A DNA stretch of 54,575 bases. Source: Verrucomicrobiota bacterium (lineage in GTDB: Bacteria > Verrucomicrobiota > Kiritimatiellia > CAIVKH01). The translations under genes and the position numbers were made by a program. Below, piece after piece: positions 42,211 through 51,851 of this stretch (its first letter is position 1; each line of letters begins with the position of its first letter). Location of the stretch: the NCBI GenBank assembly GCA_024233345.1, contig JACKPT010000018.1, positions 1 to 54,575 of the forward strand, read 5' to 3'. Below the pieces are notes generated by a model. That model had not been told where the DNA came from, searched no databases, and saw only the letters and a list, made by a program, of their open reading frames with translations.

Positions 42211-45200
42211 CTACCGCCCGCTATAGGCCATCCGCCGGCCATTTTCCCGGCTGGAGGCTCGCAGGCAGGGTTGGGGATTGACTTGGACAAACACGCTGTC
42301 TTCCCCGAGCAGTTTCTCGAGGTCATGAATCAGGGCCTGAGAGGGGTTGACCTGGTAACCCCGGTCGGCCTGAATGAAGACCTTGTCGCCATTGGCCTGG
42401 ATGACGCAGATCATCACCGGGGTGGTGCCGGGGTGATGGCGGAGCAGGTTTTTCATGTCATGAAGCGCTTCGCGGGTGGTGGAGGCGGCGGGAATGTGCA
42501 GGCTGATTCGCTCGGCAAAGTATTTGCCCGCCTCCTGAAGGGGGTAGACTTCGGAGGCCAGGATTTTCAGCCCCTGATCGGTTTTTTCCACCTTGCCGCA
42601 CACCAGCAGGGCGGCCTCGTTTCGGATGTAGACCCCGAAGTTCTGGAAGGACTTGGGAAAGACCGTGACTTCGATGGAACCGTTCAGTTGTTCAAGAACA
42701 AAGGTACACATGGGTTCCTGGGTCTTCTTGGTGAATCTTTTCACAAAGCCGGAGACCAGCCCCCCAACCCGGGTCATGGTGCCGGGGTCGCATTCCTGCA
42801 GTGCGGGAATATCCGCGAGGGTATAGGTTTTGAGGGTATGCTCATAGGCGGCGAGGGGATGGCCGGAAATGTAGAACCCGATCAACTCCTTCTCGAATGA
42901 CAATTCCTTGTTCGGGGGCCAGGGGGGGAGCTCCGGCAGGTCGTCGGCGGTTTCCTCCGGTTGCTCGGTCATGCCGGGTTGATCGAACAGGGAGAACTGT
43001 CCGACCTGGCGATCCTTCTGGATTTCCGCAGCGCGCTTCATGGACAAATCCAGGCCGGCAAACAGGCGGCTGCGGGTTGCTCCGGTAAAGTCAAAGGCAC
43101 CGCAGCAAATGAGGCTCTCCGTGGTCTTGCGGTTCACCACCCGTGAGTCCATGCGGATGCAGAAGTCCACCAGGCCTTTGAACTGGCCATCGCGGATGCG
43201 CTCCTTGACAATTTCCTCGACGGCCGCGGTGCCCACATTCTTGACCCCGGCCATGCCGAACCGGATTCCCTTGTCCACCGGGGTGAACCGGACATCGCTC
43301 TCATTGACGCTGGGGGGGAGAATGGGAATGTCCATGGCCTGGCATTCGGTGATCAGTTCGGCAATCCGGTCAGAGTTGTTGATTTCCACGGTGAGGTTCG
43401 CGGCCATGAATTCGACCGGGTAATGGGCCTTCAGATAAGCGGTTTGCCAGGAGATCATTGCGTAGGCGGCGCTGTGGGATTTGTTGAAACCATAGCCGGC
43501 AAATCGCTGGATATTATCAAAGATCGCCCCGGCCAGGTTGGGAGGGATCTTGTTGACCTTCTGGCAGCCCTCGATGAATTTCTGTCTCTGGGCGACCATT
43601 TCCTCGGCTTTCTTTTTACCCATGGCCCGCCGGAGGTTGTCGCCCTCGCCGAGCGAGAACCCGGCCAGCAGGTTGGCGGCTTTCTGGACCTGCTCCTGAT
43701 AAATCATGATCCCATAGGTCTCCTTGAGGATTTCCTCGAGAAGCGGGTGGTCATACTTGATCTTGGTGCGACCGTGTTTGCGCTCGATAAAGTCGTCGAT
43801 CAGATGCATGGGGCCCGGCCGGTACAGGGCGATCATCGCACTGAGTTCTTCGAACTTGCTCAGGGCAATCCGCCGAAGCAAGTCGCGCATTCCCTTGCTT
43901 TCCACCTGGAACACCGCGACGGTGTCGCCCCGGTTGAGCAATTCATAGGTCAGGTGATCATCCAGGGGCAGGTTTCGGATATCCACATCGATATCCTTGG
44001 TTTTTTTGACCAGGTCGACACACTCCTGAAGAATGGTCAGGGTCTTGAGCCCGAGGAAGTCCATCTTGAGCAGGCCAACCTCGCCGATCGGTCCCATTTC
44101 ATACTGGGTGACCGGCTCCTGTTTGTGTTTGTCGCGTGACAGGGGCAGAATCTCGATCAGGGGTTTTTCCCCAATCACCACCCCGGCGGCATGAATACCC
44201 TGGTTGCGAGGCAGCCCTTCGAGGACCGGGGCATACTCCATGATCCGTTTGGCGTTTTCTTCATTCTCGCAGGCGGCCCGGAATTCCGGATTTTCAGCGA
44301 GGGCCTTTTCCATGGTCATTTTGGGGTCTTCGGGAATCATCTTGGCGAGGCGGTCGGCCTCGGACAGGGGGATTTCGAGAACCCGGGCGAGGTCGCGGAT
44401 GACGGTTTTGGCGCCGAGGGTGCCGAAGGTGATGATCTGGGCGACATTTTCCTGTCCGTATTTCCGCTTCACATACTCGATGACTTCTTCGCGCCGATGC
44501 ATGCAGAAATCGATATCGAAGTCGGGGGCGGAGATGCGTTCCGGATTGAGGAAGCGCTCGAAGATGAGGTCATACTTCAGGGGGTCGATGTCGGTGATGC
44601 CGAGGGCGTAGGCGACAATGCATCCCGCCCCCGAGCCTCGTCCGGGACCCACCGGAATATGTTGATCGCGGGCGTATTTGATGAAGTCCCAGACCACGAG
44701 GAAGTAATTGATGAACCCGGTCTTTTCAATGATGCTGAGTTCATAGAAAAACCGCTCGGCGATCTGTTTGTCGATATCGGTGGCCGGGTGCTCGAAGTCC
44801 TGGATGCCGTAGCGCTGGGTCAGGCCCTCTTTGCCGAGTTTGATCAGGTACTGCTTCTGGGTATAGCCCTCGGGAACCTTGTATTCGGGGAAGTGGAGGT
44901 CCTTGCCCAGTCGCAACTCGACATTACACCGCTCGGCGATCTCCAGAGTGTTTCGGATCGCGTCGGGGATTTCCCGAAACAGCTCCGCCATTTCCCGCCC
45001 CGACTTCATATAGAACTGGTCGGATCCATACCGCATGCGTTTGGGGTCGCTGAAGACCGTGCCCATTTGCAGGCAGAGCATGACATCGTGGGCGGCGGAG
45101 TGTTCGCGCTTGAGGTAGTGCACGTCATTGGTGGCGATGACCTTGAGCCCGGTTTTTTTCGCGATGTCCAGCAGAACCCGGTTGGCCTTGATCTGCTCTT

Positions 45201-45762
45201 CGAAACCGTGATTCTGGAGCTCGATATAGAAGTTGTCCTTGCCGAAGATGTCCATGCACTGATGGGTGAGGTCGAGGGCCTTTTCGTTGTCCCCGGCGAG
45301 GATGGCTTCCGGGATGATTCCCTTGATGCAGGACGAGGTGCCGATCAGGCCCTGGCTGTGTTTGGCGAGGGTGGCGAGATCGATACGGGGCTTGTAATAG
45401 AAGCCTTCCAGGTGGGCGAGGGAGATCAGACGAACCAGGTTGCTGTATCCGATGTTGTCCTCGGCGAGCAGCACCTGGTGGTTGGATTGGGATCCGGTGA
45501 CCTCATTGACCTTTTTCTCGTGCATGCTGCCATAGGCCAGATAGGCCTCGCAGCCGATGATTGGTTTGACCCCCGCTTTTTTGGCTTTTTCGTAGAAGTC
45601 TATCGCCCCGTACATGCAGCCATGATCGGTAATGGCCAGGGCCGGCATTTCCAATTCCGCCGCGCGTTTGGTGCACTCCTTGACCTTGGTCGCGCCGTCG
45701 AGAAGACTGTACTCGGTATGAAAGTGAAGGTGGACAAACGGGGTGTCTTTCGGGTTGGGCAT
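42211..45762 (-). CDS. dnaE: DNA polymerase III alpha subunit
   Basis: 1183 residues, standard DnaE1 length. An N-terminal PHP domain (FVHLHFHTEYSLLDG, then ITDHGCMYG) is followed by the C-family polymerase core with GPGRGSGAGC, PDFDIDF carrying two catalytic Asp residues, and LLKMDFLGLKTL carrying the third. Then come the finger/thumb region with YQEQV and GYGFNKSHSAAYA, the helix-hairpin-helix part and an OB fold near the end (TRVGGLVSGFVKRF). It elongates chromosomal DNA as part of the replicase. The start ATG follows the TauE-like stop by one base (TGATATG), so translation is coupled. It is the one clear housekeeping gene in the window. Confidence 0.97.
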   Translation of the reverse strand: MPNPKDTPFVHLHFHTEYSLLDGATKVKECTKRAAELEMPALAITDHGCMYGAIDFYEKAKKAGVKPIIGCEAYLAYGSMHEKKVNEVTGSQSNHQVLLAEDNIGYSNLVRLISLAHLEGFYYKPRIDLATLAKHSQGLIGTSSCIKGIIPEAILAGDNEKALDLTHQCMDIFGKDNFYIELQNHGFEEQIKANRVLLDIAKKTGLKVIATNDVHYLKREHSAAHDVMLCLQMGTVFSDPKRMRYGSDQFYMKSGREMAELFREIPDAIRNTLEIAERCNVELRLGKDLHFPEYKVPEGYTQKQYLIKLGKEGLTQRYGIQDFEHPATDIDKQIAERFFYELSIIEKTGFINYFLVVWDFIKYARDQHIPVGPGRGSGAGCIVAYALGITDIDPLKYDLIFERFLNPERISAPDFDIDFCMHRREEVIEYVKRKYGQENVAQIITFGTLGAKTVIRDLARVLEIPLSEADRLAKMIPEDPKMTMEKALAENPEFRAACENEENAKRIMEYAPVLEGLPRNQGIHAAGVVIGEKPLIEILPLSRDKHKQEPVTQYEMGPIGEVGLLKMDFLGLKTLTILQECVDLVKKTKDIDVDIRNLPLDDHLTYELLNRGDTVAVFQVESKGMRDLLRRIALSKFEELSAMIALYRPGPMHLIDDFIERKHGRTKIKYDHPLLEEILKETYGIMIYQEQVQKAANLLAGFSLGEGDNLRRAMGKKKAEEMVAQRQKFIEGCQKVNKIPPNLAGAIFDNIQRFAGYGFNKSHSAAYAMISWQTAYLKAHYPVEFMAANLTVEINNSDRIAELITECQAMDIPILPPSVNESDVRFTPVDKGIRFGMAGVKNVGTAAVEEIVKERIRDGQFKGLVDFCIRMDSRVVNRKTTESLICCGAFDFTGATRSRLFAGLDLSMKRAAEIQKDRQVGQFSLFDQPGMTEQPEETADDLPELPPWPPNKELSFEKELIGFYISGHPLAAYEHTLKTYTLADIPALQECDPGTMTRVGGLVSGFVKRFTKKTQEPMCTFVLEQLNGSIEVTVFPKSFQNFGVYIRNEAALLVCGKVEKTDQGLKILASEVYPLQEAGKYFAERISLHIPAASTTREALHDMKNLLRHHPGTTPVMICVIQANGDKVFIQADRGYQVNPSQALIHDLEKLLGEDSVFVQVNPQPCLRASSRENGRRMAYSGR

Positions 45763-45763
45763 A

Positions 45764-46123
45764 TCAGCGATTCCAGAGCAAGTTGACGGCCAGGCCCATC
45801 AGAACAACGGCAAAAATTCGCCGGAAGAGCAGGGGGTCGATGCCCTCGAGAAATCGTGCGCCGAATTGTGCGCCAATGATTCCGCCCAACCCGAGAAGCA
45901 ACCCAGCCTTGTAGTCGACATGCGCTAGTTTTTCATGGGCGGCGATGGCGGAAATGGAGATGACCAGAATGGCAACAAAGGATGATCCGGCGGCCTTGGA
46001 GGGGGAATATCCGAGATGAAGCAGCAGGGGCATAATCAGGAATCCACCCCCGAGTCCGGTAAAGGATGCTGCGCCGCCGACCAGCAGCCCGTAGCCCATG
46101 AAGATGAGCATGTGCGTGTTCAT
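45764..46123 (-). CDS. Half-size TauE/SafE-type membrane permease, 119 aa
   Basis: The ATG follows AAAGGAA. Four transmembrane helices are predicted. GLGGGFLIMPLLLHLGYSPSKAAGSSF (residues about 24-50) contains the family signature of the sulfite exporter/TauE/SafE (DUF81) proteins, and GLLLGLGGIIGAQFGARF is the second conserved element. Normal members have two such repeats in about 250 residues; this protein has one, so it may work as a dimer. It is intact and coupled to dnaE, which argues against a pseudogene. It would move small sulfur or carboxylate anions; the substrate is unknown. Confidence 0.85.
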   Translation of the reverse strand: MNTHMLIFMGYGLLVGGAASFTGLGGGFLIMPLLLHLGYSPSKAAGSSFVAILVISISAIAAHEKLAHVDYKAGLLLGLGGIIGAQFGARFLEGIDPLLFRRIFAVVLMGLAVNLLWNR

Positions 46124-46280
46124 GAGCGATTCCTTTGGAACAATGAAAGATGAAGATGCATGCCCTTACGATTACCGGAAACGCTTCAGGATGGAACGAA
46201 AAAAACCCTCGGTGCGGGGGGGGCTCGACGTATCTGCCTGTACCGGTGGAGCATGGGGGAGCAAATTCTTAAACCATGGG

Positions 46281-46784
46281 CTACTGGCTCGAGGCCACCA
46301 GGTCATCCTCAGTGTAGAACTCCCGGTCGGGACCTGCGGATCGGATCTCCAGATCCATGCTGGAGAGGTGGTGGAAAAAAAACGGGGTGCCCCAGGCATC
46401 GACCAATGCCCCCTCCGGATTCAACCGGGGATGGGTGGCGGGAAAAAGTTGGCGGCCCCGGGCGTCGGGGCGGGTGAGTTGGTGCATCAGGGCGGGGTTG
46501 TCTTCGGCGGTGGGAAAGGTGCCGCTGGCGCGCCGGTAAGCTTGAAACAGCTCGAGCAGAACGGCGGGCTCGCGAGCTGGCGGGGTTGCGTCGGAGCCAA
46601 AAGCGAACGCGAGCGGATGGGGTGAGTGCGGTGAGGGTATGACGCGCGGGGGCTGGCTGGTGGGTGGCATGGTGGGGGCATCAGTCGCCGAGGTCTCGGG
46701 CCCCGATGTCGGGGTCACCGCCCCGATCCGCCAAAGCACCGCCATGCCCGCGAGGACGCTCAGGAGAATCAGTAGCCGTTTCAT
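46281..46784 (-). CDS. Membrane-anchored pseudopilin-like protein, 167 aa
   Basis: An N-terminal hydrophobic segment (4-22) is followed by a Pro/Ser/Thr-rich linker (about 25-60) and a domain whose end resembles the C-terminus of type II secretion pseudopilin GspG: DAWGTPFFFH, then RSAGPDREFYTEDDL, the usual W-G-x-P and S-x-G-P-D-x-x-x-x-T-x-D-D calcium-loop motifs. The prepilin N-terminal motif is absent, so it is not a pilin itself. Its ATG overlaps the DUF1501 stop by ATGA, putting it third in the DUF1800-DUF1501 operon. The role is unknown. Confidence 0.72.
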   Translation of the reverse strand: MKRLLILLSVLAGMAVLWRIGAVTPTSGPETSATDAPTMPPTSQPPRVIPSPHSPHPLAFAFGSDATPPAREPAVLLELFQAYRRASGTFPTAEDNPALMHQLTRPDARGRQLFPATHPRLNPEGALVDAWGTPFFFHHLSSMDLEIRSAGPDREFYTEDDLVASSQ

Positions 46785-48199
46785 GCGAGGTTCATAAAGC
46801 CGAGGTCGGGGTGGGCAAAGCGCCCGATGTTGGGCAGTACGATGGGCAGGTCGGTTTCACTGATGCCAAACCAGCGGGCCAAGGTGGCGGCCATCTCGTC
46901 GGTGGAGACGGTGGGAATCCAACTGCCCCGGGTACCGGTGTCATTGGGGCCTTGAATTTCCAGTACGGGCACTTCGCCATAGAGTTGTCCGCCCTGGACC
47001 GCCCCGCCCAAGATCAGGTGGTGGCTGCCCCAGGCGTGGTCGGAACCTTTGCCGTTGCTGTTGTAGGTGCGGTTGAAATCGGAGGCGGTGAATGTGGTGA
47101 CCTGGTCTGCGATGCCGAGGATGTCGGTGCCATGATAGAAGTCGGCGAGGGCATTGCTCAATTGACCGAGCAGGGCATCGTGATCTTCCAGTTGGGCGTC
47201 ATGGGTGTCGAATCCACCGAGTGCGGCGAAGAAGATCTGCCTGCGCATGCCGAGGGTCTGTCGGGCCTCGATGAGGCGGAGGATCATGCGCAATTGCCGG
47301 GCCACCGGGTTGAGGCTGCCATCGGGCAGGGTGCTGTTGGCAAACGTATCCAGGTGGTCCGGTACATTTTCCAGTGCGGTTTTGAGGAGGGTGTCGTTGG
47401 CCACGGCACGATGGAAGATATTGACATACTCCTGCTCGAAGAGGTGGCCATAGCTGCGTCCCAGCATCTGGTCGAGGGCGTGGTACCCCTCGAGCACCGG
47501 GCTCCAGGTGGCGTCATGCTGGCTGAGTCCGATGCTGCCTTCGGGGGTTACATGGTATTGAACAACCTCCTCGCCGACCTGGAAAAAGTTGGAGCCTGCG
47601 ATGGAGATATTCATCGAGATGTCGGACCCGGCGTTGAGGGATTGGAGCAGGTCGGCCATGCGCCCGCCCCAGCCGACCTTCTTGGGAGAGTCGGGCAGGG
47701 AGGTTTGCCACTGCACCTGCTGGTCATTGTGGGAAAAGAGGTGAGGCGGAACCGCCGCGCCCCCCGCCTGGTATTCGGCCTTGGTCAGGGGGGCGACCAG
47801 GGTGCCGACATTGCAGATCATGGCCATATTCTGGCTGTTGAAAATCGATTGCAGCGGAGCCATCGCAGGGTGCAGCCCGAATTCCCGTCCGTCATCCGCA
47901 GGCAGATTCAGGGGTAACAGGGTGTCCCGGGGAAGGGCCAGAATACCCCGGTCACGGGCGTAGGCGTCGTAGGCGGTGAGGTCGCGGGGCACCAGCATGT
48001 TGTTGGCATCGTTCCCGCCATACAGAAACAGGCAGACGAGGATCTTGCTGTCGTCACCGGGCAGGCCCTGGGCGGATGCGGTGGCGTTGAACAGGCGCAG
48101 GGTTCCAATGGTGGAGAGCACTCCGGTTAAACTGAAGCCGGCACAGGCGGTCTGGCCAATGAAGCGTCGTCGGGATATGGGGCAAGGGGGTGTTTTCAT
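46781..48199 (-). CDS. DUF1501 family secreted protein (Tat signal)
   Basis: 472 residues with a twin-arginine signal (SRRRFIGQTACAGFSLTGVL, about 9-28) followed by the DUF1501 pattern: KILVCLFLYGGNDANNMLVP (about 52-71), GLHPAMAPL, LFSHNDQQVQWQTS, and near the end FNRTYNSNGKGSDHAWGSHHLILGG, here shortened as SDHAWGSHH, a sulfatase-like metal region. It is exported folded. It overlaps both neighbours by ATGA: DUF1800 before, pseudopilin-like after. DUF1501 and DUF1800 proteins are regularly paired in Planctomycetota and Verrucomicrobiota; their biochemical role is not settled. Confidence 0.92.
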   Translation of the reverse strand: MKTPPCPISRRRFIGQTACAGFSLTGVLSTIGTLRLFNATASAQGLPGDDSKILVCLFLYGGNDANNMLVPRDLTAYDAYARDRGILALPRDTLLPLNLPADDGREFGLHPAMAPLQSIFNSQNMAMICNVGTLVAPLTKAEYQAGGAAVPPHLFSHNDQQVQWQTSLPDSPKKVGWGGRMADLLQSLNAGSDISMNISIAGSNFFQVGEEVVQYHVTPEGSIGLSQHDATWSPVLEGYHALDQMLGRSYGHLFEQEYVNIFHRAVANDTLLKTALENVPDHLDTFANSTLPDGSLNPVARQLRMILRLIEARQTLGMRRQIFFAALGGFDTHDAQLEDHDALLGQLSNALADFYHGTDILGIADQVTTFTASDFNRTYNSNGKGSDHAWGSHHLILGGAVQGGQLYGEVPVLEIQGPNDTGTRGSWIPTVSTDEMAATLARWFGISETDLPIVLPNIGRFAHPDLGFMNLA

Positions 48200-51100
48200 T
48201 GGGTCACAAAAAACTCCGGTGAATTGAGGATCAGATAAAGGGCGGTCTGAACCCGCCTGCGTTGCCGGTCTGCGGTGTAGCCAAACCAGGATGGAAGCTC
48301 ATCAAAAGCGCCCTGGATATCGGCACGCAGGGTTGAGGTCATGCCGCCGCAGAGCAACAATTGATCGAGATGATTGAGCAGGGCGGCCTGGGCCTCCGCC
48401 GGGGTGGAATAGGCGGGGTCATCGAGGAGGGCGGTTTCACGATCCAGGTTGAGCTGCAGCACCACGTGGTCGTTGGTCCCCTCCGGTTCGCCAATCCAGA
48501 GCCCCCAGTTGATGATGCTGTAGTGGAGGTTGGCCTGCCCGATGGCGGTGGTTTCCGCGAAGATCTGGAACTCCGGGGAGTACAGGCCGGCCCGTGCGAT
48601 GGCGCCGGGTTGGCGATAGACCGGTTGGAAGAAGTTGAATACCGAGGGGGCGTTGAGTGGCGCCTGTTCCGGTATTGCGTACTGGAAGTTGAGAAACAGC
48701 CGGTCATCGCCGGAGGCGGCAAACGGGGCGTTCGGAGTAAACGCCCGCAGCATGCGCGTGAGCCGCAAGACCGGCTCCATGGGTTTGCCGTTGCTGATGG
48801 TGTCCTGATCGGCGGGATGCCGGGCTTCCGGATCGAGGAGCAGCGCGGTCAGGGTGGCCCCGAGGTCACCGCGCACACCCTGACCGTTGTCGTGAAAGGC
48901 GGCGGCGACCCGGTGGATGTATCCGGGGCTGGGGTTGCTGGTGACAAACCGCTGGATGAGTTGTCGGGCGAGAAAGGGGCCAAGGTTCGGATGATTGAAC
49001 AGGGTGTCGAGGGCCTGGCTCAAGCGATCATACCCATTGGTCCCGGCCGGGATCAGGGTGTTGCCGAGGATCACCCGGTCCTCGGTGTCGTGGAAGTTCG
49101 GATAGAAGCTCATGGGCCGCATGGCGTCCCAGCCCCACTGAAACCAATCGTCGGGATCGGCGATGCTGCCATTGCTCCAGGTCGGGGGATTGGTGGGGTC
49201 GTAGTGCGCACTCCACCCGGTGAAGATGTGGGCCAGCCCAACCGTGTCTTCCTGGGAATAGGTGGGAATGGGCAATCCTTCCTCGTCCAGTCTGAGGGAT
49301 CCATCCGGGTGCAGCTCGGTCAGTCCAACTGTGAAGAGCTGCATGATTTCGCGGGCATAGTTTTCATCCGGTTCATGCCCGGTAACCGGGTCGGGTTTCC
49401 GGTTGCGCATCATGCTGAGGTAGGTGCCCATCATCGGGCTGAGGGTGACCTCCTCGATCAATTCCCGGTAGTTGCCAAAGGCCAGCGCGAGCAGGCGGTC
49501 ATAGTAAAGGGTGACGCCTTCATGGTCCGAGTCGAGCGCCCCGAACTGGGAGATCACCAGAATTTGGCTGAGGGCGAACGCCATACGTTGTCGAAGTTGG
49601 TCGGGTGCGGTGATTGCGTGCTGCCACCATGCTTCATGGCGCGGGCCTTGCCAGCCATCGTTGCCCTCGCGGGCCAGCAGTTCAGCCCGCCGGGCCTGTA
49701 CAAAGGGCAGGTGCAGGGTCGGTGGCAGGGCGAGTTGGGCATCGATCCACGCTGCGTAGGTGGTGGAGGTCAGGGCGGTGATGTCCTCCATTGTGGGGCC
49801 GAAGGTCGCCTGGGCAAGAAATCGTGCGGCCTCGGCCCGGGAGTCGGCGTTGGTGGGGGCGGGCGGTGGGGTTGGCGGCGCGGGCATGACCGTCCAGCCC
49901 GGCTGCCGCAGCAGTTGGCCGACCAATTCCCCCCCAGGCTGTCCCTCGCTGCGGATTCGCACCCACAGGGCTTCTGCATCGAGCGCGTTGAGGATGTCTT
50001 CACGGGTCAACCCATTGGTGCCGTCAAACGTCCAGGCCAAGGAGGCCACCTGATCGGAGGGAAGGTTCAGAACGGTGGTGCCCATGCTGCCATTGCTGGA
50101 GACCAGAAGATCCGAACCGAGCTGATGACTGGTCAGCCCGCCAAAGGAGAGGCTGACCACACTCCCGAGTGCGTTGCCGGTACGCCGTACCGCGGCAATC
50201 CCGGACCCGCCGCCAAGCAATGCGGTGACCGGGCGGAGCTGGGCGACATACAGAACATCTTCCGCATCATCCAGGGTCACGGTGGCGCTGGCCGGGGTGC
50301 CGAGGCTGTAGTTGGTTCCGGGGAGCAGGGTGACCACCACCGTCTCGGCTGGTTCCAGCACCCCATCGGGTAGGGGCTCGAGGGGAATGTGAACCGCCTT
50401 GGTGCCCGCTGGCACATCGACGGTGCCGGTCAGCGGCAGGTAGTCGGAGCCCGGCTGGGCGGTACCGGAGACTGTATAGCTGACCCGGATCGGATCGATT
50501 CCTCCGGAGCGATAGACCGTCCATGCCCCGGCTTGTGCTCCCGCTTCGTAGGCCCGGGGGGTGGATGCACCGATGGTCACGGCGCTGCCGCTGCCGAGAA
50601 TGCGTAGGGCGGCATCGTAATCCGGTTGACGCGGGGTCGTGGTGGCGAGGTTTGCGTTCAGACCCAGCATGGATTCCTCATAATCGGAAACGCCATCCTG
50701 ATCCGAATCCACTTCCCTGACCGTCAGTCGAAAGGCGAGGGTACCCCCGGCATCCAGTTCGCGCAGGCTCTGGCCGATCGCGGTAAGGTAGGGCCAGCCG
50801 ATGAGATCCCGGGACTGGGGGGGCGCCGTTGGCCGGGTCCAGGCTACCGACAAGTGATCGCCGCCATAGGACTCACGTTGATAGACGCTAAACGCATACC
50901 GCTGACCGGCGGACAGGGCGAGCGGGAGGGACTGCTGTTCTGGATATTTGTCCCATTGCTGATAGGCGGTCCATCCCGGTACCGAGGCGGCAAGGGAAAG
51001 GTGGTCATCGAGGCTGTTGGTGGATAACCACAATTCACTTCCGTCATCGCTGGCCAACCAGAAGGTATAGACCCCGGTTTCGGGCGGGATCAACCAGCCA

Positions 51101-51681
51101 CCAATGTAGCGGCCGAATTGCTCTTCATCCGGATTGGTTGGGGGAAAATTCAGTAGGGAGATTTCACGCACGAAGTCGGGTGGCGGTGAACCGGTGGCCA
51201 CATAGGATTGGATTACGCCGACGCCATAGCCGGTCAGGCCGGTCCAGACGGAAAGCGTGAGCTCGGTGGGGATCGCGGTGTCTTCCAGCGACATCGAGAT
51301 CTCCTGTTGATGACCGGAACCGGAAACCGTCGGGCTTGCCGGAAACCAATCGCTGAGGTTGGGGGAAAGCTCGACCTGGTACTGGACGCCGGGAATGGTA
51401 TCGAAGCGGATGAGAATCTGGTTGTCCTGGTGGGTCACAAAAGAGGATCTGGGATAGCTTGTCCCGTCATGGGGATCGGTTCCGGCAATCGCCTCCTCCA
51501 GATTGCTGAAGCCATCCCCATCCGAATCGCCTTCTGGAGCCAGTCCCTGCCCGTAGGCGACTTCCCACACATCACTTAAGTGGTTGGTCGCAAGGTCGAT
51601 GCGCGCCATTGCCTGGGTCGTGGCCAAGTGCAGAAACGCCCCGGTGACCAATAGGATTCGGGTCAATGATAAACCGTTCAT
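48196..51681 (-). CDS. DUF1800 family secreted protein with PA14, Calx-beta and CHRD domains, 1161 aa
   Basis: The ATG at 51681 precedes a signal peptide (1-25); the frame is open upstream but polar. Domains in order are a DSDGDGFSNLEE type 3 calcium repeat (about 50-62), a PA14-like domain (about 150-290: GVYTFWLASDDGSELWLS, LSVAWTRP) and a second calcium motif DSDQDGVSDYEE. Then come a Calx-beta-like domain (about 385-470, VPAGTKAVHIPL, LEPAETVVVTL) and a CHRD domain (about 471-595, LRPVTALLGGG, GGELVGQL). A DUF1800 domain fills the rest (about 610-1161: ARFLAQATFGPT, DENYAREIMQLFTVGL, RQLIQRFVTSNPSPGYI). It is first in an operon with DUF1501. An extracellular, surface-associated role is likely. 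Confidence 0.9.
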   Translation of the reverse strand: MNGLSLTRILLVTGAFLHLATTQAMARIDLATNHLSDVWEVAYGQGLAPEGDSDGDGFSNLEEAIAGTDPHDGTSYPRSSFVTHQDNQILIRFDTIPGVQYQVELSPNLSDWFPASPTVSGSGHQQEISMSLEDTAIPTELTLSVWTGLTGYGVGVIQSYVATGSPPPDFVREISLLNFPPTNPDEEQFGRYIGGWLIPPETGVYTFWLASDDGSELWLSTNSLDDHLSLAASVPGWTAYQQWDKYPEQQSLPLALSAGQRYAFSVYQRESYGGDHLSVAWTRPTAPPQSRDLIGWPYLTAIGQSLRELDAGGTLAFRLTVREVDSDQDGVSDYEESMLGLNANLATTTPRQPDYDAALRILGSGSAVTIGASTPRAYEAGAQAGAWTVYRSGGIDPIRVSYTVSGTAQPGSDYLPLTGTVDVPAGTKAVHIPLEPLPDGVLEPAETVVVTLLPGTNYSLGTPASATVTLDDAEDVLYVAQLRPVTALLGGGSGIAAVRRTGNALGSVVSLSFGGLTSHQLGSDLLVSSNGSMGTTVLNLPSDQVASLAWTFDGTNGLTREDILNALDAEALWVRIRSEGQPGGELVGQLLRQPGWTVMPAPPTPPPAPTNADSRAEAARFLAQATFGPTMEDITALTSTTYAAWIDAQLALPPTLHLPFVQARRAELLAREGNDGWQGPRHEAWWQHAITAPDQLRQRMAFALSQILVISQFGALDSDHEGVTLYYDRLLALAFGNYRELIEEVTLSPMMGTYLSMMRNRKPDPVTGHEPDENYAREIMQLFTVGLTELHPDGSLRLDEEGLPIPTYSQEDTVGLAHIFTGWSAHYDPTNPPTWSNGSIADPDDWFQWGWDAMRPMSFYPNFHDTEDRVILGNTLIPAGTNGYDRLSQALDTLFNHPNLGPFLARQLIQRFVTSNPSPGYIHRVAAAFHDNGQGVRGDLGATLTALLLDPEARHPADQDTISNGKPMEPVLRLTRMLRAFTPNAPFAASGDDRLFLNFQYAIPEQAPLNAPSVFNFFQPVYRQPGAIARAGLYSPEFQIFAETTAIGQANLHYSIINWGLWIGEPEGTNDHVVLQLNLDRETALLDDPAYSTPAEAQAALLNHLDQLLLCGGMTSTLRADIQGAFDELPSWFGYTADRQRRRVQTALYLILNSPEFFVTQ

Positions 51682-51851
51682 CGCTTGGTCAAGATAACCA
51701 AAGAAACGAGTCTTGTTCAGTGAAACCGCTGCGGCGTTGCAAGGGAGATGCGGCAAGGGCGGTGAAGGGGAGAAGGAGCAGGACGGGATCGTTGCCGGCA
51801 GTTGATGCACGGGGATTGCACTGGCCGGGCAAACCTGCCACGGTTGGCGAC

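Noticed and set aside
44191..45786. 531-codon open frame antisense to dnaE
   Set aside because: dnaE is unmistakable on the other strand and the antisense product has no domain.
45764..46280. Frameshift in the TauE/SafE-like gene
   Set aside because: No second repeat of the family is readable in any frame up- or downstream; the short gene has a good start and a coupled stop.
48361..50373. 670-codon open frame antisense to the DUF1800 gene
   Set aside because: Same reason: compositional shadow of a well-supported gene.
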